NCBI RefSeq assembly: GCF_005166025.1
Contig: NZ_CP028923.1
Location: 2,420,001 to 2,484,000 of the forward strand
DNA length: 64,000 nt
Source: Mangrovivirga cuniculi
Lineage (GTDB): Bacteria > Bacteroidota > Bacteroidia > Cytophagales > Cyclobacteriaceae
Reading direction: 5' to 3'
Made by a program: the position numbers and the translations under genes. Of the stretch, positions 9,976 through 19,222 are shown piece by piece. A model generated the notes under the pieces. It did not search any database. It had not been told where the DNA came from and saw only the letters and a list, made by a program, of their open reading frames with translations. Every line of letters starts with the position of its first letter. The first letter of the stretch is position 1.

Positions 9976-10398
9976 TTAGGAAATAGGAGGCGGTTTTGGA
10001 GGGCAAATACTCAGCCCTGAATAAAGAATTGAATAATTAGAACTTGATTTTTTTAAAACGATTAAAAAAAGTAGTTCAAATGAAAAATCTGAACCAGTTA
10101 TATGGTCTGAAAATCTGAAATGAAAAGTTTGATTAACAGTGTTCGCATCTTTATTCTCACTGATTATTTCAGATATCTTATCGAATAATATCTCCAGATA
10201 ATACCGATCATGCGAATGACTTCTCTTATGGTGGTCATGATGATGCGTGTGATGTTTAGTAATATTTTTTTCGTGGGAATGAAAGGGATTTTCTCCCTGG
10301 AAACTATGATTAGTGAGGTGAATTAGTGGATTGATAAATTCATTAAGCAGAGGTGAAATATAAATAAATAACAGTAATATGGTAAGTGCGTTCTTCAA
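9976..10398 (-). CDS. Secreted His-rich protein upstream of TonB receptor
   Basis: A 140-residue protein with an N-terminal hydrophobic signal (KNALTILLLFIYISPLL), a dense histidine stretch (KHHTHHHDHHKRSHSHD, around residues 48-65), a second hydrophobic stretch (FSFELLFLIVL) and a C-terminal CPPKPPP. The His cluster strongly suggests binding of zinc, copper or nickel ions in the periplasm. It ends 44 bases before the TonB receptor gene on the same strand and probably forms an operon with it, with the receptor importing the metal or metal chelate. Similar small His-rich genes next to TonB receptors are known in Bacteroidota. No named family is claimed. Confidence 0.65.
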   Translation of the reverse strand: MKNALTILLLFIYISPLLNEFINPLIHLTNHSFQGENPFHSHEKNITKHHTHHHDHHKRSHSHDRYYLEILFDKISEIISENKDANTVNQTFHFRFSDHITGSDFSFELLFLIVLKKSSSNYSILYSGLSICPPKPPPIS

Positions 10399-10506
10399 TG
10401 CTATTTCAGGTGTCCGCTTTTATCAACAATAATTCAATCAAAATTCTGTTGCTAAGGTAAGCATAGCAAATTAAATTGCTTAAGAAATTACATAACTATT
10501 ATTAAA

Positions 10507-10758
10507 ATGTTCGATGGCTTAGGATTTCCAAAATCGTTAGATGAAGAAGTATTTGACCAATGGCTTGAAGAAGGCCGTGAGAGTAAATTGAGCTACCATT
10601 ATATGCTGGTAATCTGGGATGAAGCAGATTCAATATATAAACCAGTTTATCTCGAAGAACGGGAGAAGATCAAGCAATACGATAATTACGGAGAAGCAAC
10701 AGGCAGAGAATCACTTATTGCCGCATATGACCTGTATTCTGAATCGAGGATAACCTGA
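10507..10758 (+). CDS. Small conserved protein, unknown function
   Basis: An 83-residue acidic cytosolic protein without signal or membrane segment. It opens with FGLGFPKSLDEEVF-like text (MFDGLGFPKSLDEEVFD) and carries YHYMLVIWDEADS and PVYLEEREKI in the middle, then a helical end ESLIAAYDLYSES. It is divergent from the His-rich gene and separated from the next gene by about 390 bases. No domain was recognised. The good codon pattern and clean ATG support a real gene. Confidence 0.55.
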   Translation: MFDGLGFPKSLDEEVFDQWLEEGRESKLSYHYMLVIWDEADSIYKPVYLEEREKIKQYDNYGEATGRESLIAAYDLYSESRIT

Positions 10759-11151
10759 TTCAAAATCTTTCGCTCGACTAAAATAATCACGTTTTATCCT
10801 CATAAACCTTTTTAGGAGAACTAAATTATCCGGGGACATGTGTTGGTAAGATTCTCCAACCTTTTCTAATTGGAATTACTACCTACTTAAGTTATTTTCT
10901 TCTTTAAATTATTCATAAATAATTGAGAAAAATACCCAAGGTTGGGAATTGAGTTATCAGGATTATATAGCCAACTTTATGATAGAAAAATATTCCAGAA
11001 ATTGAATGCTACCGTAAAAAATTGATGGAGTACTGAATCATGTTTAAGAAAGGTTTGCTTTTAGAGGCAAACCTTTTTTGATTTAAGGTTTAACAAGTCT
11101 ATATTTATCTTTTAAACAACCATTTTTAATAGTTACTAAACTTTTGAAATC
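10759..11151. other. 393-base noncoding stretch, possible small RNA
   Basis: No convincing gene on either strand. Its only clear element is a strong terminator hairpin near its right end, about 290 bases after the nearest upstream stop codon. That distance leaves room for a separate small transcript ending there, or simply a long 3' untranslated region of the preceding gene. Confidence 0.3.
11049..11079 (+). terminator. Rho-independent terminator
   Basis: Perfect 10-base stem, AAAGGTTTGC (11049-11058) paired with GCAAACCTTT (11067-11076), 8-base loop, followed by further T residues. It would end transcripts coming from the left. Confidence 0.8.
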
Positions 11152-11439
11152 ATGTTAAAATTAATCAAAGACTTTAAGTCACTAAATTTAAGCGTTCTGG
11201 CCTTGTTTTTTGCTTTGACATTTACTTTAGCTTCTTGTGGGTCAGGATCAACTGATTCTGCTGATGAAGACGAAATGGAGCAAATGGACGAAGAAATGCC
11301 AATGGAAGAAGAGGAAATGCCGATGGAAGAGGAGCACATGAATGATAGCACTCACGAAGATCACGATCATGATGCAGAACATCCTGAAGGAGAGCATCCA
11401 TCTTCAGATGAAGACGGAGATGAGCATCCTTCGAACTAA
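11152..11439 (+). CDS. Highly acidic Met/His-containing lipoprotein
   Basis: Lipoprotein signal with Cys in TLASCGSG (about residue 29). The remaining 65 residues are almost entirely Asp, Glu, Met and His: EQMDEEMPMEEEEMPMEEE, then HEDHDHDAEHPEGEHP. Nothing suggests a folded catalytic domain; the composition suggests binding of divalent metals (Ca, Cu or Zn) at the cell surface or in the periplasm, which is inference. It includes a short internal repeat EEEMPMEEE. The gene stands alone, 4 bases from the convergent transglutaminase-like gene, after a strong upstream terminator. Confidence 0.6.
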   Translation: MLKLIKDFKSLNLSVLALFFALTFTLASCGSGSTDSADEDEMEQMDEEMPMEEEEMPMEEEHMNDSTHEDHDHDAEHPEGEHPSSDEDGDEHPSN

Positions 11440-11443
11440 TCGA

Positions 11444-12817
11444 TCAGATATTTAAATTATCTCTTTTAAAGGTGAACTTAGTGTCAACGCGCACAGGTTC
11501 ACCTTTTATTTCTAATACCGGGTATGCCAGGAAGTTTATCGATCCTGATTGTGGCATTATTTCCGGTTTGATATCCCTTCCACGACTAAATTCAATACGA
11601 TTTGCCGGGTGATGTCCAAAATAATAAGTAGCAAGCGCTGTGTACTTATCTGCTTCACTAATATCCACCGGCCACCATTTACCCTCAGCGTAAAATTCTG
11701 CCCAGCAGTGATATCCATTAACTCCTCCTTCATCACGTGAAGATGGAATCGCAGCACCAACGGCAAAACGAGCAGGAATATCTGCAGAGCGTGCCAGGGA
11801 AATGAATAATGAGTGAAATTCCGTGCAATTACCCGATTTTGAATCACAGGCATAATCAGCATCTCCGGTACCATAAGTACCTTGTTTTGCGTAACGTACT
11901 TCTTCTATGACATGATCGTACAGAGCACGTGCTTTCGTGAGTGGGGTAGAGGCAGTTTTCTTTTCAATTGCTTCATCTGCAATTAACTTAAAACGATCCC
12001 CGATAGGGAGTAGCTTATTAGCCTTAAGGTATTTTTCCGGAACAGAATCTTCTTCATAAGGTCCTTTTTCCAGTCTGTTTACCTGGTAATTGATGCTGAT
12101 CTTTTTACCGCTATGAGATGGATCAAGATTCATATAGAGTATCGAATTATCAAAATCCGGATCACTGATCATCTTATGTTTACCCGGAGTTTCGATTGAT
12201 AATATTTCGATGGTCTGAAATTCATCAGATTGTGCGACCGGAATCCATATTTCAGCATTGTCAGCGATTTCAGGTAAAGAGGCTTCGTAAGTAAAAGAAA
12301 AATTATCCTGACCTTCAATAACCCCCATTAACTTATTAGAAGCCTTTTCTACCGGTACGGTAACCCAGGTTTTATCTTTATTTTGCTTCCAGGTGTAGTA
12401 TGGTTTTCCATTTAACTTATGAAGATCCGTTCGTGTCACTTTCATGTCATTTTTTGATCCCTTCAAAAAGAAATCAACATCGTAAACATCGCCGCTTTCA
12501 GTAGCCAGGTCTACACAGGCAAAAAATTCATTTGGGCCAAGAACAGAGAGGTATTCTGTATGAACGCGAACCAATTTTAAATTGAAATCGGTTGTGTCAT
12601 TGCTAAATTTAAAGAAGCCATTGCCTTCTTTGGTTTTAGCCATGATATTCTCTCGGATACCTCGTTCGACATCTTGGACAGATACTTTTTCAGTCTTTGA
12701 TTCTTCCTCCTTTTCTTCTTTGTCCTTGTCATTAGAATCATTTTGTTTCTGATAATTACAGGAGGTTATCAGGAAAAATGAAAAGCAAAAGAAAGTAAAA
12801 AGCTGTGCAATGCGCAT
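11444..12817 (-). CDS. Transglutaminase-like lipoprotein
   Basis: Exported lipoprotein (lipobox ...FFLITSC, Cys about residue 20) with a C-terminal transglutaminase-like cysteine protease fold. The catalytic triad is visible: Cys in SGNCTEFHSLF (about residue 331), His in GYHCWAEFY (about 368) and Asp in WWPVDISEAD (about 383). The first 270 residues form beta-rich domains, as in other bacterial secreted transglutaminase-like proteins; a Lys/Glu-rich linker follows the lipobox. Such proteins usually act as proteases or peptide-bond remodellers rather than crosslinkers. Single gene, convergent with the acidic lipoprotein and divergent from the caspase cassette, with 148 bases between. Confidence 0.85.
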   Translation of the reverse strand: MRIAQLFTFFCFSFFLITSCNYQKQNDSNDKDKEEKEEESKTEKVSVQDVERGIRENIMAKTKEGNGFFKFSNDTTDFNLKLVRVHTEYLSVLGPNEFFACVDLATESGDVYDVDFFLKGSKNDMKVTRTDLHKLNGKPYYTWKQNKDKTWVTVPVEKASNKLMGVIEGQDNFSFTYEASLPEIADNAEIWIPVAQSDEFQTIEILSIETPGKHKMISDPDFDNSILYMNLDPSHSGKKISINYQVNRLEKGPYEEDSVPEKYLKANKLLPIGDRFKLIADEAIEKKTASTPLTKARALYDHVIEEVRYAKQGTYGTGDADYACDSKSGNCTEFHSLFISLARSADIPARFAVGAAIPSSRDEGGVNGYHCWAEFYAEGKWWPVDISEADKYTALATYYFGHHPANRIEFSRGRDIKPEIMPQSGSINFLAYPVLEIKGEPVRVDTKFTFKRDNLNI

Positions 12818-12965
12818 AATTTGGATTCGGATTTAATACAACATAAAGATAATGAAAGGAGAGGGGAATGTGAATATTTATTAGGTGTTTAAGAGGGAGA
12901 AAATGCCGGAGGTTGGGTATTGATACTTTTACTTTAAAGTAATTAATTAATAGAAAAAAAATCAA

Positions 12966-13379
12966 ATGGGTGATGTTATTGTTAATTTAAGACTTAGTTC
13001 AAATGATGATCAATTTGCTAAAGTCCAAACTACATTATTAAAAAAACATCTTGTTCATAATCAAAATATAGAAAAGGTTGATCAAGAATTTGAGGAATTG
13101 AAGGAATATGAAAGTGGTGGAAGTTGGTTAGAAATTTTAAATGTATCAGTTATTAATTCAGGTGTAATTATTGCCTTAATAAGAATGATTCACGCTTGGC
13201 TTGCAAATAAGAAAGAAGCAATTAAAAATTCCAATAAAGAATTGTCAATTATTATAACTGTACCTAACGGTAAAAAGATTGAGATTCATTCTAACAATAT
13301 GGAGGATTTAAATAAATTAACTGAAGAAATTCAGCGAATTTTAAATGACAGTAAGGATGGGAAAGTTGAAACAAAATGA
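12966..13379 (+). CDS. EACC1-like small membrane component of a conflict system
   Basis: A 137-residue protein with a helical N-terminal half, one hydrophobic segment (VINSGVIIALIRMIHAWL, about residues 60-77) and a C-terminal strand-rich part, LSIIITVPNGKKIEIHSNN, followed by a helix. This layout (helix, membrane stretch, then a small V-x-I-x-x-P-x-G-x-x-x-x-I element) resembles the effector-associated constant component 1 described next to caspase and STAND genes in bacterial conflict systems. It is the first gene of a four-gene overlapping operon: its last 35 bases overlap the next gene. The role would be to couple the protease effector to the NTPase sensor. The assignment is by pattern and context, not by strong identity. 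Confidence 0.55.
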   Translation: MGDVIVNLRLSSNDDQFAKVQTTLLKKHLVHNQNIEKVDQEFEELKEYESGGSWLEILNVSVINSGVIIALIRMIHAWLANKKEAIKNSNKELSIIITVPNGKKIEIHSNNMEDLNKLTEEIQRILNDSKDGKVETK

Positions 13380-15030
13380 GACCTATTGTTTTTTGGTGGG
13401 TGTTGAAAAATATAATGAATCCTGCTTCCCTAATTTACCTGCAGCAGCAAGTAATGTGTTTGATTTAAGAAAAATATTGATTAAACATGGGTTCAGCCCG
13501 GATAAGATTGATATAGAAATTAACCCTTATAATAAGGATGATCTAAGAATTAAATTAACTAAAATATTAGAATCAAAGAACACAAAAAATTTGCTGTTTT
13601 ATTTTTCAGGTCATGGTGCTTGTGATTCTTATGAAAATTTTGCTCTTGTACTATCAAATACTCTATACACAGATGATGAGTTTAAGCATACAGGTTTGCT
13701 AGTGCCCTTTCTGAATGACTTATTTGGTAGGCGATTAAAAGATTTAAATCTTATTTTTATTCTTGATTGTTGTTTTAGTGATAGGGTGGTCGAAGATTTA
13801 ACTATGCATAATCAATATGTTATAGTTTCCTCAGCATCTGATTCCAAATCGATATATCCTGTTGGTGAAGAGAATTCTATTTTTACGAGAGAGTTTTTAA
13901 ATGTTTTGGAAAATGGAATTCCTGGTGGTGAAAAATATTTGACATTAGATGATATTTATGATTTTATAGACCAAAAATTAAATTCACAGCAGCCAAGAAG
14001 GCAGCGAAGAGGAGAAATAGGTAATAAGGAATTTATTAGAAATATAGCCTTCAACGCTAATAAAAAGAGCAAACAAACAATAGCTGATGAAGATAATTTA
14101 AATTTTATTTTTGAGGAATTAATTAAAGTGAATCCAAACTATACAGGCTTTAGGTCTTTTTCCGAGAGAAAAATTAAAATTTTAGAATCGTTTCCCTTCT
14201 TTATAAGCTATCATTTAAAAAATCTTTTACCAAAATCTGATATTATAAAAGGTCATTATTTAAAACATTTTTATTTAATAATTAAAGAATTATTATGCTT
14301 TTCTTTTCTCTCTCAATATTTACAGGTGAAGAATATAAAGAGTACTGGTCTTATTAATCAAATTCTTGATTCACAGAATAGAGACTATGTGAAAATAATA
14401 GATATAATAACAAATTATTTAAATAGGGTTCCTAATGAATTGGTTTTTAATGAATCAAATAGATGGTCAGATAGTTTGAGGAAATTATTTATTAAAATGG
14501 ATTCTTTATTGGAAGAAAATGATTTGGAGGAACAAAAATTTTATGATCTATTAATTAATTTAATTGGATACTTATCATTTTTAACTGAATATTCATATAT
14601 CTCTGTAAGGCTAATAGATGTGATTTATCGAAAATATGAATCTCAACCTTATTATTATCATGAAGGTAGTCTGCTGCATGGTGAAAGACTCGAGCCCTAC
14701 AGGGAGTCTATAAAAAACATTCGGTTGATATGGGAAAAACCTAGAAATAGTAATTCTATATTATTATTTAAAAACAAGGAATTCGGAACTGATAAGTATA
14801 TAAATTTATGGCCCTTTTTTGTTGATTGCCAAGCTTTTGCTGTTAGAGATGGAGCCATTAGTAATCCTGACCCACGGATTTTTGTAAAAAAAGAAAATGG
14901 CTCATATTGGTATAAATCTTTAAATTTTGCCACCGATTCAAATCTTAAGGCATTTAAAGAGCTTGATTCCTTTTCTTCATTTAATAACCGCGAAAAATTA
15001 TTTGAGATGTTTGAAAAAAATTTATTATGA
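13345..15030 (+). CDS. Caspase-like (peptidase C14) effector
   Basis: Cysteine protease of the caspase/metacaspase clan, probably the killing effector of this cassette. Residues 14-230 form the C14 domain: YCFLVGVEKY on the first strand, FPNLPAAASNVFDLRKIL, catalytic His at LLFYFSGHG (His 90), and catalytic Cys at FILDCCFSD (Cys 143, aligned with the C of the metacaspase DSCHSG motif). The remaining 330 residues are mostly helical and not recognised; they may recruit the partner NTPase. The ATG at 13345 overlaps the previous gene by 35 bases; an ATG at 13357 is an alternative. The stop overlaps the next start as ATGA. Base composition is much more A+T-rich than in the genes to the left, suggesting transfer. 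Confidence 0.85.
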   Translation: MTVRMGKLKQNETYCFLVGVEKYNESCFPNLPAAASNVFDLRKILIKHGFSPDKIDIEINPYNKDDLRIKLTKILESKNTKNLLFYFSGHGACDSYENFALVLSNTLYTDDEFKHTGLLVPFLNDLFGRRLKDLNLIFILDCCFSDRVVEDLTMHNQYVIVSSASDSKSIYPVGEENSIFTREFLNVLENGIPGGEKYLTLDDIYDFIDQKLNSQQPRRQRRGEIGNKEFIRNIAFNANKKSKQTIADEDNLNFIFEELIKVNPNYTGFRSFSERKIKILESFPFFISYHLKNLLPKSDIIKGHYLKHFYLIIKELLCFSFLSQYLQVKNIKSTGLINQILDSQNRDYVKIIDIITNYLNRVPNELVFNESNRWSDSLRKLFIKMDSLLEENDLEEQKFYDLLINLIGYLSFLTEYSYISVRLIDVIYRKYESQPYYYHEGSLLHGERLEPYRESIKNIRLIWEKPRNSNSILLFKNKEFGTDKYINLWPFFVDCQAFAVRDGAISNPDPRIFVKKENGSYWYKSLNFATDSNLKAFKELDSFSSFNNREKLFEMFEKNLL

Positions 15031-15968
15031 AATGGCCATTAAAATATTTAGAACCATACCAAAAACATGATCAATCAATATTCTTTGGTAGAAATGAAGA
15101 AATTGAAAAATTATTTAAGTTAATTTCTGTACATAGAATAGCGATATTATATGGTAAGTCTGGTACTGGCAAGACAAGTTTGGTGAAATGTGGTCTTGCA
15201 GGAAAGTATAGTGAATTAGATTTTTTGGATATTTATATTAGAAGGGAGAATGATATAAATATTTCATTGAAGAAAAATATAAGGGAAAAGGGTTCAGATT
15301 TAATTCGTAGAGGAACTTCAATTGTTGAATCGTTAGATATACTTTATCATTCCACCTACCAAACCCTATTTTTGATATTTGATCAATTTGAAGAAATATT
15401 TATTTCAGGGACAGATAATGAAATATCTCAATTTAAAAATGATCTTCAAAAAATTATCACTCAATGTTCATATGTCAAGATCATACTTATTCTAAGAGAA
15501 GAATATTTAGGTAGGTTAAATTTTTTTGAAGATGATATTCCTGATATTGGTAATGGTGGCCTAAGGATGCGTTTGGAGAAAATGGGTAAACAAAAAATAG
15601 AAAATGTAATACGTGAAATTATTTCTGAAACAATATTTAAAAGTCAAATATCTAGAGAAAATATAGATACTATTTTTGATGAACTTTCGGATAATCATGG
15701 TGAAGTAGATCTTCCATATTTGCAGATATATTTGAAAAAATTATTCGATGAAGTTGAAAGAAAAAATCTTGAAACAATTGACATTAATAAAATAGTTACC
15801 AGTACAAATCTTGAGGATATATTAGATCAATTTCTTGAAGAACAATTATTAAAAGCTGGTAGAGAGTTTGGTGACGAACATTATTTATGGGAATTGTTAA
15901 AACGGAATTTTATAACGGAAGAAGGAACCAAATGTGTTTACTACCCAAATAACACTAGTAAATTATGA
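15027..15968 (+). CDS. nSTAND1-like NTPase, N-terminal part
   Basis: P-loop NTPase of the STAND class, the likely sensor switch of the cassette. It starts with PLKYLEPYQKHDQSIFFGR, the typical lead-in of nSTAND1 domains; Walker A is GKSGTGKTS (residues 43-51); Walker B with the nSTAND1 form is LFLIFDQFEEIF (Asp 119); RMRLEKMG corresponds to the post-NTPase region. The protein stops after about 313 residues, just where a winged-helix segment would normally continue. The next gene starts in the ATGA overlap and supplies that missing part (FELTHDILAEKI). So either the STAND protein is truly split into two coupled polypeptides, or a single-base change has broken one long gene. Start is an ATGA overlap with the caspase stop. 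Confidence 0.85.
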   Translation: MKWPLKYLEPYQKHDQSIFFGRNEEIEKLFKLISVHRIAILYGKSGTGKTSLVKCGLAGKYSELDFLDIYIRRENDINISLKKNIREKGSDLIRRGTSIVESLDILYHSTYQTLFLIFDQFEEIFISGTDNEISQFKNDLQKIITQCSYVKIILILREEYLGRLNFFEDDIPDIGNGGLRMRLEKMGKQKIENVIREIISETIFKSQISRENIDTIFDELSDNHGEVDLPYLQIYLKKLFDEVERKNLETIDINKIVTSTNLEDILDQFLEEQLLKAGREFGDEHYLWELLKRNFITEEGTKCVYYPNNTSKL

Positions 15969-18217
15969 GGGATAAGAAATTATATTTAGCTCTGGAATTA
16001 TTAAAAAAATATCAAATCATTAATTCTAATGGAGATGGTTTTGAGCTTACCCATGATATATTAGCTGAGAAAATTGTTTCTAGAATATCTGAGGAAGAAC
16101 ATAAAATTATTTTAGCTGAAAATAAAATAAGAAGAAGATTTAAGGAGTATCTAAAATCAAAAGAGTCTAGAAGGTTTTTAATTGAGTCAGGGGATCTAAG
16201 TCTGATACCAGAAAATTTGGGAATTTTAGATTTAACTGATGAAGAAATAAAATTTACGATTAAATCAAGAAAAAGGCATATTAGGAAAAAAAGAACTTTA
16301 TATACTTTTGTAGTGATGACAATTGTCTTACTAGTGGGATTAATAGCTGATAAGTTTTATACAATTGAAATCAAAGAATTAAATGAAAGTTTACGTATAA
16401 AAAACGAAATACTTGAAGCTACTAATAAGGATTTAAAAACTACAAAAGTTAAATTAAATTCCACTAATTACAAATTGAATGAAACTATAGAAACTTTGTC
16501 TAAAGAGAAACAAAAAAATGATAATTTACTCAAAGAAGCAAATATTCTTAATAATAGACTTCGCCTAAAGCAAAAAGCAGTTGAAGATTTTATTAAAGGA
16601 GAATATTTTTCTTCATCATATTATTCTAATAGTTTATTCAATTTATTCTATATGGATTTATTGCCAAATGAACCTTATAACAGTAAAAAAGAAAAGCAAG
16701 AAAATTTAAAAACAACTGGTAAAACTAATGGAAATAGATTGATAAAAAATGATAATGTTATGATTTTTTTGTTAGATACTACTGCGAATTTTACTAAAGC
16801 TATGGAATTATATAAATCATCTATTAACACTTCTCCAAATTTTGGTTTATCCTATGCAGGTCTTTTTGACTTATTATTCAATAAACAAGATTTCGCTCAA
16901 ATACTTCGATACTATGATAAGGCTTTAAAGAATGATGAAAAAAATCTATATCTATACAAAGAAATTATTGACAAGATAGGTGGTACTAGTGATGAAGAAC
17001 AGGAATTTACTTATGAATTACTTAATCTTATTGATAGTAATCTTAGAGATTTCAGTAAAATAGATGAATCTTCAGTAACTACTTTATATGTTGATTTTAT
17101 GTTATTATTAAATGAAAATTGGTCAGAATTTTCTATTCATAGAATTAGATCAAAACTTGATAATTTTCTTGATTATTATGATGAAAGCTCGGGGAAATAT
17201 ATTTCAATAATTGCATACTTAAATTTATTATATTTATCTGAATTTAAAGATAGATATTATAAAGATATTTTTGATAATGTAGTAAATAGAATTAGTAATC
17301 CTCGTGAACTTAGTCAACTATATATAATCGCAGGTGATATTGTTTATGATTCTTCATTATATTATTACAAAAAAGCTTTATTAGTTGATTCTAATTCTTA
17401 TCTACCTTTTTACAAAATCGGTTTATTTTTTTATAATAATGAAAGTTACAGGGAAGCTATTAAATATTTAAAAAAGGCAATCGATAAAGGAGTCTATGAA
17501 CCATATTATTATTTATCCGAATGTTATAGAGAAATAGACAATCATAAAGAAGTTATTATGGTTTTAAATAGTGCGTACAATTCAAAATTAATTTCTAAAT
17601 CGGAATTGCTTTTTGAGTTAAATTTCAATTATCTCTATTACATAAATCTTCAAAATTTATCTGCTGCTTTGTTGTATTTAAATAAATATTTAGAAATTTA
17701 CCCAACGGATTTAAATTACCATATGTTTAGGGGATTAATTTATGAAAGTCTTGGAAATACAGAACTAGCTTTAAAAGATTATAAATATTATTTAAAAAAT
17801 ATTAATTGTAATAGCACTATAAATATTAACGAAGATTCTTTAAACATCCGCTATTCTGATAATATTTTTACTAAAATAGAAGAATGTATTTTAAAATCAG
17901 ATCTATCTGAATATGATCAAGGAAATAGGCTTAATGAAATAGCCTGGTATTTAGCGCTTTTTGACCTAAATCTAGATGCAGCATTAGACTTTTCAATTAC
18001 ATCTTTAAATATTGATTCAACTAATTCGGATTTTTGGGATACTTCAGCTGAGATATATTTTAAAAGAAAAAATTTCCTGAAGGCACAATATTCTAATAAC
18101 ATGGCAAGGAAAAACTTAACGGATGAGTATGATTATTTGAAGGATAATATTGATGAACGTTCAAAAATTTTAGATGAGACATTTTTATTAATTGAGAATT
18201 ATAATTTAGAGAAATAA
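15965..18217 (+). CDS. STAND C-terminal part with membrane segment, coiled coil and TPR-like repeats
   Basis: Continuation of the NTPase of the previous gene. Residues 1-45 end the winged-helix region with FELTHDILAEKIV, the conserved H-D/E-x-L-A motif of nSTAND1 proteins; residues 111-129 are a transmembrane helix (TLYTFVVMTIVLLVGLIAD) preceded by a very basic stretch; residues 133-205 are a coiled coil (repeated N/K/T-rich heptads); the rest, about 250-740, is a series of TPR-like helix pairs such as SYLPFYKIGLFFYNNESYRE and LNYHMFRGLIYESLGNTELA. TPRs are usual sensor or protein-binding regions of STAND proteins. The likely location is the inner membrane with repeats on one side. The ATG overlaps the preceding stop by four bases. 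Confidence 0.75.
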   Translation: MRDKKLYLALELLKKYQIINSNGDGFELTHDILAEKIVSRISEEEHKIILAENKIRRRFKEYLKSKESRRFLIESGDLSLIPENLGILDLTDEEIKFTIKSRKRHIRKKRTLYTFVVMTIVLLVGLIADKFYTIEIKELNESLRIKNEILEATNKDLKTTKVKLNSTNYKLNETIETLSKEKQKNDNLLKEANILNNRLRLKQKAVEDFIKGEYFSSSYYSNSLFNLFYMDLLPNEPYNSKKEKQENLKTTGKTNGNRLIKNDNVMIFLLDTTANFTKAMELYKSSINTSPNFGLSYAGLFDLLFNKQDFAQILRYYDKALKNDEKNLYLYKEIIDKIGGTSDEEQEFTYELLNLIDSNLRDFSKIDESSVTTLYVDFMLLLNENWSEFSIHRIRSKLDNFLDYYDESSGKYISIIAYLNLLYLSEFKDRYYKDIFDNVVNRISNPRELSQLYIIAGDIVYDSSLYYYKKALLVDSNSYLPFYKIGLFFYNNESYREAIKYLKKAIDKGVYEPYYYLSECYREIDNHKEVIMVLNSAYNSKLISKSELLFELNFNYLYYINLQNLSAALLYLNKYLEIYPTDLNYHMFRGLIYESLGNTELALKDYKYYLKNINCNSTININEDSLNIRYSDNIFTKIEECILKSDLSEYDQGNRLNEIAWYLALFDLNLDAALDFSITSLNIDSTNSDFWDTSAEIYFKRKNFLKAQYSNNMARKNLTDEYDYLKDNIDERSKILDETFLLIENYNLEK

Positions 18218-18545
18218 AAATAGAGTACTTGAGATTTCTAGTTATAATAATCTTTTCTAAGATTAAAATTCTTAATGAAAAACACCCTTTCAAGTAAATT
18301 CTTACAGATTTATTTATTCTTTAAGATTGATTTCACTAAATATTTATTTTAAACCTTAATTGGTTTATATGAAATTTTTTAATGAGAATTAATATATTGT
18401 TTTTTCTAAAAGTTTATTTAAGGTTAAGAATTATCATTTTCCCACATAATAAAATGTATGTCTTAAATTTGTCGATCATCAAATTATTATGGGCTTTTTT
18501 TAATATAGAATAAATAATTGGGAGTTATTTAATACCATTTACTAC
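18218..18545. other. 328-base noncoding, A+T-rich stretch
   Basis: No gene on either strand. It separates the A+T-rich caspase/STAND cassette from the chromosomal MlaD-like gene. A promoter-like sequence for the latter lies at 18437-18471; nothing that looks like a mobile-element end was seen here. Confidence 0.5.
18437..18471 (+). promoter_or_regulatory. Candidate promoter for the MCE-domain gene
   Basis: TAAATTTG at 18464-18471 matches the Bacteroidota -7 box TAnnTTTG exactly; a T-rich TTTTCCC at 18437 could serve as the -33 region, though spacing (about 23 bases) is a little long. A start of transcription near 18478 would give a leader of about 70 bases. Confidence 0.35.
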
Positions 18546-18974
18546 ATGAAAAAATACCTTATTTCTCTTAATATAATATTTATTCTTCTTTTACTGATAT
18601 CCTGCTTCAAAAGTGATAGAATAATTTATCTAAAAACCGAAAAGGTAAACGGTCTCACAACCGAATCCAGGGTGCTTGTAAAAGATTTTCAGATTGGAAA
18701 GGTTGATGATATTGGTATTAACAACCAGGGAGAGATAATTATAAAGTTAGATCTGGATGAAGTACCTAAATTGGCTGCTGACTCAAAGTTCAAAGTTGAA
18801 AATACATACCTATTTGGTACTAAAGTTATTGCTGTTACTCTTGGTAAGGGAAATGAATATATAAATTCCGGAGATACGATCAATTTGATCAAAAAAGAGA
18901 AAGAAAATTCCTACCAATTAGATTCTTTACTGGATAAGAGCAAAGATTATATTAAAAATCTGTTTGAGGAGTGA
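18546..18974 (+). CDS. MlaD/MCE-domain lipoprotein
   Basis: Single MCE-domain protein (142 residues), expected to take part in lipid traffic across the periplasm. The N-terminus is a lipoprotein signal with Cys at LLLLISCF. The MCE domain follows with the typical sequence VNGLTTESRVLVKDFQIGKV and the strand LFGTKVIAVTLGKGNEYINSG. Usual MlaD proteins have an N-terminal membrane helix and are encoded with MlaE/MlaF transporter genes; here the domain is lipid-anchored and no transporter genes are adjacent. A short helix (YQLDSLLDKSKDYIKNLF) ends the protein. Family assignment is firm; partner proteins are unknown. Confidence 0.85.
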   Translation: MKKYLISLNIIFILLLLISCFKSDRIIYLKTEKVNGLTTESRVLVKDFQIGKVDDIGINNQGEIIIKLDLDEVPKLAADSKFKVENTYLFGTKVIAVTLGKGNEYINSGDTINLIKKEKENSYQLDSLLDKSKDYIKNLFEE

Positions 18975-19222
18975 TTAACGGCACTATTTTTATTAAACGG
19001 TCAGTCAATTACACATTTATTAAAAGCAATCAATAACACTTTTGCAAAAATCTAAATATTTGGATAAGTAAAATATAAGTTATTGAGCTATTAAAAATTG
19101 TTCAATATCAAGGGTATTTAATAGCATATATATTAAGTACTTTATACTTTTTGGATGCTTTTTCCTGGAAATTTGCGGGGAAAATCTTTTGCTATTAATT
19201 TCATTGATATAATGAATGATAA

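Noticed and set aside
15027-18217. Programmed -1 frameshift joining the two STAND genes
   Set aside because: No classical slippery heptamer lies in the correct frame before the stop (the sequence is AGT-AAA-TTA-TGA); ATGA termination-reinitiation is the simpler explanation.
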